64,000 nucleotides of DNA, from the NCBI RefSeq assembly GCF_010092425.1, contig NZ_CP048030.1:1240001-1304000 (forward strand). Reading direction: 5' to 3'. Origin of the DNA: Sinimarinibacterium sp. NLF-5-8 (lineage in GTDB: Bacteria; Pseudomonadota; Gammaproteobacteria; Nevskiales; Nevskiaceae). This document shows positions 19,932 through 28,351 of the stretch, in pieces (the stretch's first letter is position 1; each line of letters begins with the position of its first letter). The translations under genes and the position numbers were made by a program. The notes under the pieces are model-generated. The model had not been told where the DNA came from. It was given only the letters and a program-made list of their open reading frames with translations, and made no database searches.

Positions 19932-21919
19932 TGCAGCACCTTCGCCTGGCTCACCGCGACGGCTTTGGGCGCAAGCTGATAAGCGCGGTTTTGGTACAGC
20001 CAGTCCCCCAGCAGGGCTTGTGCGAGCAAGTCCTCGCGCGCTTCGCCCTGCAACGGCTGCGGATTGGACAAACGCTGCTGTTGCACCTGCCAGCGCTGCG
20101 CATCGGCGCCGGGCAGCAGCACATCCAGCTGTCCCTGAGTGAGCCAGGCAAAACGATCTTCAAACTGCATCAACGCGCGCGGTGCTTGCGGCTGGCTGCC
20201 GCCCAGCTCGGCCAGGCTGGTGGTCAAGTCACGGCCCGGAAATGGAATCTCGGCACTGATGCCCATCATCGACAGCAGCGTGGGCGCCAGATCAATTTGC
20301 GAGGCAAGGCTTTGGATCGCGCGCGCGCCGGTGCCTGCCCCAACGATCAGTCCGGGAATCTGGAAGCGCCGCAGCGGCACCACATCATCGCCATACACGC
20401 GCACATCATGATCGGCAACGACCAGAATCAAGGTGTTGGCAAACCAGGGTTTTTGTGCAGCGGCATCCAAAAATTGACCCACGGCCATATCGGCATAGCG
20501 CACGGCGGCGTCGGCGCTGCCGGGGTGATCAAACTCGGGCGGCAGTCGCCCTGCGGGGATGTCAAACGGTTCGTGATGCGAGGAGCTGAACACCAGATGA
20601 AAACTGCGCTCGCCGCGCAGATAGGCCGCATCGGCTTCATCCAGCGCGCGCGCAAACAGGTCTTCATCCGATACCCCCCAACTGCTGACGTGGCGCGGAT
20701 CGGCAAAGTCGCGTTGCTCGATCACCGCATCAAAGCCATTGCCCAGAAAGAAGCCGCGCATGTTGTCAAAGTGCGCGGCGCCGCCGTAGATAAAACGGCT
20801 TTTGTAGCCTTGCGCGCGCAAGACGCTGGCCAGCGTTGCAAAGTTTTCTTGTGCGCCGTCGCGCTTGAGCACTGCAGGCGCCGGAGACGGCGGAAAACCG
20901 GCGACGATGGCCTCCAGCCCGCGCGCGCTGCGGGTGCCGGTGGCGTAGAGCTGTTCAAACCACAGCCCCTGATCGGCCCAGCGATCCAGTTGCGGCGTCA
21001 GGCCGCGCCCGCCCAGGCGCGCAGAAAAGTCGGCGCCCAGGCTTTCTTCCACAACGATGATCAAATTGACCGGGGCGGCGCGCACCGCTGCGGCGCTTTG
21101 CCAGCGCAGCGTTGGCGTGGCCGCAGGCGCGCGCGCAAAGCGCACATCTTCGTGCCACTGGCTGCGCAGAGCCTCGTCACTGCGGATTTGATAGACCTGC
21201 ATCGCTGAGCGCTCATGGCGCTGCGCGTAAACGGCATAGCCAAAGCTGTAGCTGCTGTTGAGCGCCAGATTGTTGAGCAGTTGATCGCTCCAGCGTGCAA
21301 ACATCGCAGGGTTGGCGGGGCGGTGATCAAAGCTGTTGCGAATCACATAAACATTGATCAGCACCAGCAACGGCCACAGCGCCAGCACCGCCCATTGGTT
21401 GCGCGTGCCGGGTGCGCGCCGGGCAACCCAGACGATGCCACTGGCCAGGCCGATGGTCAGCACGGCAACACCGAGTAGCAGCGGCGCGCGAAAGCCGTTC
21501 CATAGCATCGGCAGCGTCACCGGCAGTTCTTTCAAATACTCCACGGCCAGATGGTTGGGGCGCGCTTCGTATTGCGCCATAAAGGTCGGCGTTGCCACTT
21601 CGAGCACCATCGCCAGCACAAAAATGACGCCAATCCACAAGCGGCTGGCATACCACCACAGCGGCGCACTGCGCGCGCGCGCCAAAAGCGGCCACAACAC
21701 GATCGGCAGACTCAGCAAAATGCCAACGCTGATGCTGTCCACGCGCGCACCCGTGCCCAGCAGCAGCGGCAGATCAGTCACGCTCCAGCGCTCATGGCGC
21801 CACATCAACAGACCCAGGCGGCTCAGGCTCCAGCCCAGCCAGGCCAGAGCAGCCAGCTTGAGCAGCCACGGCAGTGCGCGCGCAATCGGAGCGGGGTTTT
21901 GAACTTGAGGGGTCATCAT
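19928..21919 (-). CDS. LtaS/OpgB-like membrane sulfatase-family protein
   Basis: 663 residues. Five or so transmembrane helices fill the first 200 residues, followed by a large extracytoplasmic sulfatase-fold domain. Metal and nucleophile motifs are IIVVEESLGADF, YATGTRSARGLEAIVAGFP (Thr nucleophile) and LVVADHDVRVYG. Such proteins transfer glycerol phosphate from phosphatidylglycerol to lipoteichoic acid (LtaS) or to periplasmic glucans (OpgB); the acceptor here is unknown. It is first in a four-gene overlapping operon with eptA, a small secreted ORF and the POTRA barrel. Either of two adjacent ATG codons (21919 or 21916) may start it. Confidence 0.8.
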   Translation of the reverse strand: MMTPQVQNPAPIARALPWLLKLAALAWLGWSLSRLGLLMWRHERWSVTDLPLLLGTGARVDSISVGILLSLPIVLWPLLARARSAPLWWYASRLWIGVIFVLAMVLEVATPTFMAQYEARPNHLAVEYLKELPVTLPMLWNGFRAPLLLGVAVLTIGLASGIVWVARRAPGTRNQWAVLALWPLLVLINVYVIRNSFDHRPANPAMFARWSDQLLNNLALNSSYSFGYAVYAQRHERSAMQVYQIRSDEALRSQWHEDVRFARAPAATPTLRWQSAAAVRAAPVNLIIVVEESLGADFSARLGGRGLTPQLDRWADQGLWFEQLYATGTRSARGLEAIVAGFPPSPAPAVLKRDGAQENFATLASVLRAQGYKSRFIYGGAAHFDNMRGFFLGNGFDAVIEQRDFADPRHVSSWGVSDEDLFARALDEADAAYLRGERSFHLVFSSSHHEPFDIPAGRLPPEFDHPGSADAAVRYADMAVGQFLDAAAQKPWFANTLILVVADHDVRVYGDDVVPLRRFQIPGLIVGAGTGARAIQSLASQIDLAPTLLSMMGISAEIPFPGRDLTTSLAELGGSQPQAPRALMQFEDRFAWLTQGQLDVLLPGADAQRWQVQQQRLSNPQPLQGEAREDLLAQALLGDWLYQNRAYQLAPKAVAVSQAKVLQ

Positions 21920-22003
21920 CGCAAAAAGGCTTGTCGGCAGATCACGTCCAAAGGCGGACGCAGCCCTTCAAGCAAGCCTGATGCCAGACTTCAAATTCAA
22001 TTT

Positions 22004-22031
22004 AACATATTGTTTTTATTTGATTATTCAA
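22004..22031 (-). promoter_or_regulatory. Candidate sigma-70 promoter for the LtaS-like/eptA operon
   Basis: In an AT-rich patch unlike its surroundings. On the minus strand TTGAAT (22031-22026) is followed after 16 bp by TATGTT (22009-22004), about 85 bp before the start of the operon. The -35 matches 4 of 6 and the -10 4 of 6 consensus bases. Position and composition support it; it is unproven. Confidence 0.4.
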
Positions 22032-22101
22032 AAACACCCAGGACGCCTTGGCCTGCACGAGCCTGCAGTGACTGCAACAAATGTCGACAATTTTTGCAGG
22101 G

Positions 22102-22596
22102 TCAGGGACATATCCGCTGCGCGCGCTCAGGGCTTTGCAACTGCCCTTGTACCGTGATGACCCACAGCACCCGCAGGCTGGCATCCACCTCGCAGTAGGG
22201 CAAATAACCCACTGCGCCTTCGGTCTGCGCCACAAAACGCGCCATGGCCGCGGTGGATTGGACGACATGCGGAGGCAGCACGCCGTGAAAATATTGCTCG
22301 TTCCAATAATCTTCCAATGCCTGCGTGGTTTGTCTGAGAACCGCGCGCGAAAACGACTGGCGCAAAGGATGCCCGGCCGGCAAATTGACCGGCAGCAGCC
22401 TGCGGCCATCATCCCAGCGTTGTTTTTTGCGCAAGTACGCGCGCGCCAGCGCATCGGTACCGAGCGGCTCGGCCCAATCTGCAGCGACCACGACCGCCAG
22501 CATCGGTGACGGTGGCGCCGTGGCCGGCGCGCCGTGGCTCGGCAGCCCCCACAAAAGCCCCAGCAACCACACTGCAACAATGCGCGCGCGGATCAA
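22102..22596 (-). CDS. Small periplasmic phosphate-binding-like (PBP-like) protein
   Basis: 164 residues if started at the TTG at 22596, which overlaps the porin stop (TTGA). An ATG at 22665 is possible but would put 23 charged residues before the signal peptide ARIVAVWLLGLLWGLPSHGA. The mature part (LAVVVAADWAEPLG ... LARAYLRKKQRWDDGRRLLPVNLPAGHPLRQSFSRAVL ... GAVGYLPYCEVD) has the pattern of short PstS-like periplasmic binding domains found in many proteobacteria. The ligand is unknown. It probably works with the upstream porin-like protein and the divergent kinase. Confidence 0.7.
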   Translation of the reverse strand: MIRARIVAVWLLGLLWGLPSHGAPATAPPSPMLAVVVAADWAEPLGTDALARAYLRKKQRWDDGRRLLPVNLPAGHPLRQSFSRAVLRQTTQALEDYWNEQYFHGVLPPHVVQSTAAMARFVAQTEGAVGYLPYCEVDASLRVLWVITVQGQLQSPERAQRICP

Positions 22597-23702
22597 AACA
22601 GCACTGCCACAGACGCACGCCAGCCTTGCGCTGCACCGACGTTGTTGGGACGCGCGCCACTCCATTCACCCTTGATCGCCAGCGCCGCGCGATAGCGCCA
22701 GGTCAGCCCCAGCACATAGAGATTGAGATCACGATCCACGCCGGTCTGGTCAAAGCGTTCATAGCGGGTGATGCCATACCAACGCTCGCTCAGCGGCACC
22801 ACCAGCTGTAAATAGCCGCCGCGTTCATCAGACCGCTCCAGGTCAACGCGATTGACCCGAAACGCAAACTCGCCACTGACCTCAAAACGCCGATACAACC
22901 ACTGTGCATCGACGCCATAGAGCTTGCGCCGCTGGTCTTGCTGGTCGGCCAGTTCAAAATCGGCAAACGACAGCCCCAGCCGTACGGCGGGATGCGGGGA
23001 GAGTGTCAGATGGGCGCCATAGGCTTCCTTGAAGGTGGCGCGGTCATGCGGCCTCAGCAGTTCGGCTCCGGGCGAAGCCCACAGTGAATATTCGACATCA
23101 CCCCACGGTGAGTCGAGCGCGCCATAGGCCATGGCGCCGGTGGCATTGCCGGGAAAGGTGTTTTCGGTGATCAGCGGGCGCGAGCTGGTCCACACCAGTG
23201 GCGCGGCGTGAATCAGGTTCCAGCGTCCGATCGGCGTTAAAAACTTGCCCAGCCGGAAATTGATCGCATCACGCCATGCATAGTCCACATAAAACCGCTC
23301 CAGCAAAGGCTTGAGGTCGCGCGCGGTGGTGACTTCTCCGGGGCGCGCGGTGAGGACGTTTTCAACCGCCACTTCAGAAAAAAAGCGCCAGGCACTCTCG
23401 CCTTGCCACCACAAAAAACCGCTCAGGGCTTCAATCGCCGATTGCCAGCGAGCCGGCGGGGCCGGTGCGGCATCGCCGCGATCCAGTTCGCCAATGCCAA
23501 CCACGCCATAACCGCCCAGACGAAACCCGCTATCCCCAAACGCCAGCCCATGTCCGAGCTGGTAGTGGCGCGCCATCGGATCCAAAGTGATCTGATTGGT
23601 CGGCGCGGGCGCCGCTGCATGGCCGACAGCCGACGTGCACAGCATCAGCATCAGCAGGGCGCGCACGCCGCGACGGGCGCTCGCTATGATGGGGACTTGC
23701 AT
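22593..23702 (-). CDS. Porin-like outer-membrane beta-barrel protein
   Basis: 369 residues with a signal peptide (RRGVRALLMLMLCTSAVGHAAA). The mature protein alternates polar and aromatic residues in strands (FRLGGYGVVGIGEL, NFRLGKFLTPIGRWNLIHAAPLVW, YLQLVVPLSERWYGITRYERF) and ends in Phe (ASVAVLF), the outer-membrane insertion signature. The KFLTPIGRW block is like that of phosphate- or general-porin-like families; the solute is unknown. An ATG nine codons upstream is also open. It is divergent from the sensor kinase across 62 bp, so the two-component system may control it. Confidence 0.75.
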   Translation of the reverse strand: MQVPIIASARRGVRALLMLMLCTSAVGHAAAPAPTNQITLDPMARHYQLGHGLAFGDSGFRLGGYGVVGIGELDRGDAAPAPPARWQSAIEALSGFLWWQGESAWRFFSEVAVENVLTARPGEVTTARDLKPLLERFYVDYAWRDAINFRLGKFLTPIGRWNLIHAAPLVWTSSRPLITENTFPGNATGAMAYGALDSPWGDVEYSLWASPGAELLRPHDRATFKEAYGAHLTLSPHPAVRLGLSFADFELADQQDQRRKLYGVDAQWLYRRFEVSGEFAFRVNRVDLERSDERGGYLQLVVPLSERWYGITRYERFDQTGVDRDLNLYVLGLTWRYRAALAIKGEWSGARPNNVGAAQGWRASVAVLF

Positions 23703-23764
23703 CTGTATTGCATCATGGGTATCGCCCAAGCCGGGCTTTTGCAGTTTAGCCGACCTTTTTTCGC

Positions 23765-25549
23765 GTGAGCCTTCGCCGTCTTCTTGCCATTGCCTTTTTG
23801 CTGGTCAGCCTGGTACCGGCGCTGGCACTGACACTGCTGGCATTTGTCAGCAGCCGCAGCGCACTGCTGGCCGAAATCGGCCACAACCTGAGCCTGTCGG
23901 CCAGCGCCGCTGCCTCCGACATCGACAAGCAGTTGTTCGAACGCCTGCTCAACGCCACCACCTGGAACCATCTGGAGGTGATGGAAGACCTGCGCCTGGG
24001 CGATGTGGACAAGCGCCTGTCCCGTTTTTTGATGGAAACCCGCCTGCATCACCAGGGGATTTATCTGGCACTGCACGCACTGGATCACGACGGGCGAGTG
24101 GTGGCCTCGACGCAGCCCGCAGCCCTGGGCAAGCCCCTGACGCTGCCGCCCGAGTGGATCACGGTCACCATCAGTGATGAGCCGGTGACACTATTTCACC
24201 CACAGCCGATCAGTGCCGCCTCCCCCAGCCTGGCACTGGCCAGCCGGATTCATTCGCAACTGACCCAGACTCAAATCGGCACGCTGGTACTGGAAGTGGA
24301 CTGGCAACACCTGCAAAACGCGCTGGATCGACTCACCACACCCAGCCGCCAATTGCTGGCGATCGACCACCAGGCACGGATTGCAGCCGTCTCTGCTGGC
24401 CTGCGCGCGCAAGGCATTGATCATGGCCAATCGGCCACGCCCTGGCTGCCGATCAGCCACGATGCCCGCGTTGAGGTTCGCACTGTGCTGCCGGGCTTTG
24501 CAGGCACGACGCTGGCCGGCTACGCCCGCAGCAGCGATCAGGCGCGCCGCGCCGGCACCGGCTGGACCTTTGTGCTGTTGCAACCCGAACGCGACGCCAC
24601 GGCGCCGGTGCGCAAAATGGCCTGGGTTTTTGTTGCGCTGATGGCCGCGCTGGCACTGATCGTGCTGGCGGTTTCGCTGTGGATTGCCGGCGCCATCTCG
24701 CGCCCGATCCGGGCACTGACCGAACTGACCCAGCGCCTGACCCAACCCGGCCCGGCACCCGTCTCACCGCCGGTGGGCGGCCCTGGCGAAATCAGTGAAC
24801 TGACGCGCAGCTTTACCCGGATGGTGGACGATGTCCAAACCGCGCAGCGAGCCCTGTTGCAAGCCTCGCGTCTGGCGGCGCTGGGGGAGGTCACGGCGCT
24901 GCTGGCACATGAAATCCGCACGCCGCTGGGCATCCTGCGCTCGTCGGCACAACTGCTCGGCACCGATGCCGACACCAGCAGCGAAAACCGGGAATTGCTG
25001 ACGATCATCAACAGTGAAACCCAGCGCCTGAATCGGCTGGTGGAAACCCTGCTCGACACCACCCGCGCGCGCCCCCTGGCCTGCACCCAAACCGATCTGC
25101 ATGCCCTGATCAACCACGCCATCCAGTTGCTGTTTGCACAATTGCGCGATCGCCAGATCCAGATCAAAACCCGATTCTCAGCAGTGAACCCGTCTATTTT
25201 TGCCGATCCCGAACAGCTCACCCAGGTTCTGCTCAACCTGCTGATCAACGCCATTCAGGTGTTGCCGCAGCAAGGGCAGATCCACATCACCACCGCCGAT
25301 GACCCTGCCGCCTTGACGATCCAAATCGCCGACAGTGGTCGCGGTATCGCCGAGCCGTTGCGCAGCCAGATTTTTGAGCCGTTTGTGTTTCACCGCGAAG
25401 GCGGGCTGGGACTGGGGCTGGCGGTGGTGCGCAGCATCGTGCAAGCCCATCACGGCAACATTCAGCTCAAACACTGCCCGACCCTTGGCGGTGCACTGTT
25501 TCAAATCACCCTGCCGCGCACGCAACCCACTGCCCCGATGTCGCCATGA
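23765..25549 (+). CDS. Membrane sensor histidine kinase
   Basis: 594 residues, GTG start at 23765. TM helix 1 is about residues 6-29, an extracytoplasmic sensor domain of about 250 residues follows, TM helix 2 is near 285-308, then a HAMP linker and HisKA with the phospho-accepting His382 in LLAHEIRTPLGIL. The ATPase has the N box LLNLLINAIQVLP, G1 ADSGRGIAEPL and G2 GGLGLGLAVV. Its stop overlaps the response regulator start by 4 nt. The ligand is not known; neighbours suggest an envelope or solute signal. Confidence 0.92.
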   Translation: MSLRRLLAIAFLLVSLVPALALTLLAFVSSRSALLAEIGHNLSLSASAAASDIDKQLFERLLNATTWNHLEVMEDLRLGDVDKRLSRFLMETRLHHQGIYLALHALDHDGRVVASTQPAALGKPLTLPPEWITVTISDEPVTLFHPQPISAASPSLALASRIHSQLTQTQIGTLVLEVDWQHLQNALDRLTTPSRQLLAIDHQARIAAVSAGLRAQGIDHGQSATPWLPISHDARVEVRTVLPGFAGTTLAGYARSSDQARRAGTGWTFVLLQPERDATAPVRKMAWVFVALMAALALIVLAVSLWIAGAISRPIRALTELTQRLTQPGPAPVSPPVGGPGEISELTRSFTRMVDDVQTAQRALLQASRLAALGEVTALLAHEIRTPLGILRSSAQLLGTDADTSSENRELLTIINSETQRLNRLVETLLDTTRARPLACTQTDLHALINHAIQLLFAQLRDRQIQIKTRFSAVNPSIFADPEQLTQVLLNLLINAIQVLPQQGQIHITTADDPAALTIQIADSGRGIAEPLRSQIFEPFVFHREGGLGLGLAVVRSIVQAHHGNIQLKHCPTLGGALFQITLPRTQPTAPMSP

Positions 25550-26949
25550 CCGCACCCCTGCATTTGCTGCACAACCGCCACGTTCTGATCGTTGATGACG
25601 AGCCCAACATGCGGCGCGTTCTGGAAATCATGCTGACCCGCCAGGGCGCGCGCGTGCACAGCGCCGCCAATGGCCGCGAAGCACTGCAATGCGCCAGCGA
25701 ACACGACATCGAGTTGATCATCAGCGATCTGCGCATGCCCGATCTCAATGGCATCGAACTGCTGCGCGCGCTGCGTCAGCGCCAGCAAACCATGCCGTTG
25801 ATCATGGTCACCGCCCAGGGCAGCATCGAATCGGCGGTTGAAGCCATGCGCCTGGGCGCCTGCGACTATCTGCTGCGTCCGTTCGATGTAGAGGCGCTAA
25901 ACCTGGCCATCAGCCGCGTCTTTGCCACGCAAACGCTGATCCGCCAAAAAGCATTTTTAAACGATGCGGCCGCGCGCGGTCTGTCCGATCTGGTGGGCAG
26001 CAGTGCCGTCATGCAGCAGGTGCGCGCGCGCATCGGCCAGGTCGCCCCGACCCATGCCAGTGTGCTGCTCACCGGCGAAACCGGCACCGGCAAAGAAGTC
26101 GCCGCGCGCGCGATCCACCAGGCGTCCACGCGCGCCGAGCAATTGTTCGTGCCGGTCAACTGCGCAGCGATTCCGGCCGATCTGCTGGAAAGCGAACTGT
26201 TTGGTCACGAAAAAGGCGCGTTTACCGGCGCCCTGAAAACCCGTATCGGCAAATTTGAACTGGCTCACGGCGGCACTCTGTTCCTGGATGAAATCACCGA
26301 AATGCCGATCGCCCTGCAAGCCAAACTGCTGCGGGTGCTGCAAGAAGGCCAGTTGCAGCGGCTGGGCAGCAACCTGACCCTGACGGTGGATGTGCGCATC
26401 ATCGCCGCCAGCAATCGCCCTCCACAGCAAGCCGTGCAAGAGGGTCTGCTGCGCGAGGATCTGTTTTACCGGCTCAATGTTTTTGGTATTGACATGCCGC
26501 CGCTGCGCGAACGATTGGCCGACATCCCCGAACTGATCCAGGCCTGGCTGCGCCGCCAGCCGCGCCCGTACCCGAGCCTCGCCACAGCCGCCGCGGAATA
26601 CCTGCAACTGCACCATTGGCCCGGCAATGTGCGCGAGTTGCACAACACCCTTGAACGCGCCCTGATCCTCAGCGGCGGTCAGCGCATCGAACTGGCGCAC
26701 GTTGCCATTGAGCCGGAAACCGTGCCCGCAGCCCCGTCACCGTTGGCCGACGGCGGCGTCACCGATCTGGGACTCGATGACGCCGTGCAGGCACTGGAAA
26801 TCCGGCTGATCCGCGAGGCGCTGCAACGTGCCGCCGGCAACAAGACCCGGGCAGCCCAGTTGCTGCGGATCAGCGAGCGCTCGATCTTCTACAAAATCCG
26901 AAAATATGGGCTTCAGGAACCTGCATCACCCACCCAAATCACGCATTGA
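25546..26949 (+). CDS. Sigma-54-dependent response regulator (NtrC family)
   Basis: 467 residues in the order REC, AAA+, Fis-type HTH. The receiver has DD17-18 and the phospho-acceptor Asp61, but the usually invariant Lys is Arg111 (YLLRPFD). The AAA+ domain has Walker A GETGTGKE, the sigma-54 contact GAFTGA, Walker [10 protein letters not shown], and the R-finger region [10 protein letters not shown]. The C-terminal helix-turn-helix is in [24 protein letters not shown]. Phosphorylation by the co-encoded kinase should let it activate sigma-54 promoters. I found no clear -24/-12 element upstream of the divergent porin gene. Confidence 0.93.
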   Translation: MTAPLHLLHNRHVLIVDDEPNMRRVLEIMLTRQGARVHSAANGREALQCASEHDIELIISDLRMPDLNGIELLRALRQRQQTMPLIMVTAQGSIESAVEAMRLGACDYLLRPFDVEALNLAISRVFATQTLIRQKAFLNDAAARGLSDLVGSSAVMQQVRARIGQVAPTHASVLLTGETGTGKEVAARAIHQASTRAEQLFVPVNCAAIPADLLESELFGHEKGAFTGALKTRIGKFELAHGGTLFLDEITEMPIALQAKLLRVLQEGQLQRLGSNLTLTVDVRIIAASNRPPQQAVQEGLLREDLFYRLNVFGIDMPPLRERLADIPELIQAWLRRQPRPYPSLATAAAEYLQLHHWPGNVRELHNTLERALILSGGQRIELAHVAIEPETVPAAPSPLADGGVTDLGLDDAVQALEIRLIREALQRAAGNKTRAAQLLRISERSIFYKIRKYGLQEPASPTQITH

Positions 26950-27044
26950 GCAGAATTTTTATAAATTTTTGCATCCCACACACAATTTTCAGGCTAGGAT
27001 ACGGCACCCGCTATGGGGGCACCGATCACTGGGAGACATTTGAC

Positions 27045-27380
27045 ATGGCAACTGCCAAAAAAGCCGCTGCAACCAAACCCGCCGCCAAAAAGGCCGCAAC
27101 CAAAACCGCTGCGGTCAAGAAAGCCGCACGCAAAGCCAGCCCTGCGCTGATGAAGCCGATGACCCCCAGCGCCGAGCTGGCGGCCGTCGTCGGCAGCAAA
27201 CCGCAACCGCGCGGCCAGATCACCAAGGCGCTGTGGGATTACATCAAAAAGCACAACCTGCAAGATCCGGCAAACAAGCGCCAGATCAATGCCGATGACA
27301 AACTCAAGGTCATCTTCGGCGGTAAAAAGAGCGTCAGCATGTTTGAAATGACCTCGCTGGTCAGCAAGCACATCAAATAA
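27045..27380 (+). CDS. SWIB/MDM2-domain protein with Lys/Ala-rich N-terminal tail
   Basis: 111 residues from the ATG at 27045 (GGGAGA 8 nt upstream). The first 30 residues are almost only Ala, Lys and Thr (AAATKPAAKKAATKTAAVKKAARK), like the tail of bacterial histone H1-like proteins. The SWIB fold follows: PSAELAAVVGSKPQPRGQITKALWDYIKKHNLQDP, then INADDKLKVIFGGKKSVSMFEMTSLVSKHIK. SWIB domains in eukaryotes occur in chromatin remodelling; bacterial ones are probably nucleoid or DNA-associated, but the role is not settled. A terminator follows at 27399. Confidence 0.9.
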   Translation: MATAKKAAATKPAAKKAATKTAAVKKAARKASPALMKPMTPSAELAAVVGSKPQPRGQITKALWDYIKKHNLQDPANKRQINADDKLKVIFGGKKSVSMFEMTSLVSKHIK

Positions 27381-27398
27381 GCCCTGCGCCTTGCCAAC

Positions 27399-27439
27399 GA
27401 GGCGGCTGCTCCTTTCGGACAGTCGCCTCTTTCAGTTTT
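27399..27439 (+). terminator. Rho-independent terminator after SWIB gene
   Basis: Stem GAGGCGgCTG ... CAGtCGCCTC (one mismatch) with an 11-nt loop, followed by TTTCAGTTTT, 18 bp after the stop. Confidence 0.65.
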
Positions 27440-27589
27440 ACGACACCCGCAGCGTCCCCGCAGATTGACCCTGCACCCGTTGCCGTGTATAAACGCGCGG
27501 CTTCGTGTTAGGCCGCGTGTTAGACTGCATCCGCCTTCTCATAAGGCCGCTTGCAGACACTCCATATTCACCTGAAAACCGTCAGAACC

Positions 27590-28252
27590 ATGACCAGAAC
27601 GACCAAGGATGCGAAGGCAGACGCACCGGCGACGGGTTTGATCAGTCGCATCAAGGGAGCGTTATCCAAAAAAGCTGAGAGCCCGAAACCAACCGTGACT
27701 ACCCCCAGCCCTACCCAGACCACCCCATCTGCTGCTGCCAAAAAGGCGGCTGCTCCCAAGTCCGCCGCCCCCAAAACGGCGGCCAAAAGTGCGGCCAAGC
27801 CTGTTGCCAAGCCGCCCGTTGCCAAGCCGCCGAAGGCTGGCGCACCGCTGACCGCCGAGAACATCGTGCTGATGTCGGAAGACGACTACATGAACGAGGC
27901 GCAGCTGCAGTTTTTCCGCGAGCGCCTGCTGCAGATGCGCGAGGAAGTCGTGCAACGCGAGCTGGATGTCAAGGAACGTCTGCACGATCGTGAAGTGTTT
28001 GCCGACCCCGCAGACCGCGCCTCCGCCGAAGAAGAACACTGGCTGGATCTGCGCCTGCGTGAGCGTGAATCGCTGCTGATCCGCAAGGTTGATGAAGCCC
28101 TGCGCCGGATTGACGCGCGCGAATATGGCTACTGCGAAAAAACCGGCGACCCGATCGGTATTCCGCGTCTGCTGGCACGGCCGACGGCCACCACCTGCAT
28201 CGACGTGAAAAGCCAGGACGAGCGGATCGAAGCCCAGTATCGCGACCGCTGA
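27590..28252 (+). CDS. dksA: DksA-type RNA polymerase-binding transcription factor with long N-terminal tail
   Basis: 220 residues against about 150 in E. coli. The additional 85 N-terminal residues are Lys/Ala/Pro/Thr-rich (KKAAAPKSAAPKTAAKSAAKPVAKPP). The DksA core has MSEDDYMNEAQLQFFRERLLQMREE, then a coiled coil whose tip holds DPADRASAEEE, the DxxDxA acidic tip that enters the polymerase channel. The C-terminal finger YGYCEKTGDPIG ... TATTCIDVKSQDE has only two of the four zinc cysteines (the others are Thr and Val), as in zinc-independent DksA forms. With ppGpp it would adjust rRNA and amino-acid promoters. The ATG at 27590 is preferred over a TTG at 27551. Confidence 0.9.
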   Translation: MTRTTKDAKADAPATGLISRIKGALSKKAESPKPTVTTPSPTQTTPSAAAKKAAAPKSAAPKTAAKSAAKPVAKPPVAKPPKAGAPLTAENIVLMSEDDYMNEAQLQFFRERLLQMREEVVQRELDVKERLHDREVFADPADRASAEEEHWLDLRLRERESLLIRKVDEALRRIDAREYGYCEKTGDPIGIPRLLARPTATTCIDVKSQDERIEAQYRDR

Positions 28253-28279
28253 AAATCGCGCATTTTTTGGTTTGTAGCG

Positions 28280-28338
28280 GCTGACCCGCTTTTCAAAACG
28301 CCCTTCAGCCTTGGGGTGCTTTGGAAAAGCGGGTCAGC
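28280..28338. terminator. 15-bp perfect inverted repeat between dksA and LysR genes
   Basis: GCTGACCCGCTTTTC at 28280-28294 and its exact complement at 28324-28338, with a 29-nt loop. TAGC before and GGCTA after extend the symmetry. Lying between convergent genes, it may end transcription from both sides, though it lacks a long T-run on the plus strand. It could also be one copy of a dispersed repeat. Confidence 0.5.
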
Positions 28339-28351
28339 TTTTGGCTACGCT

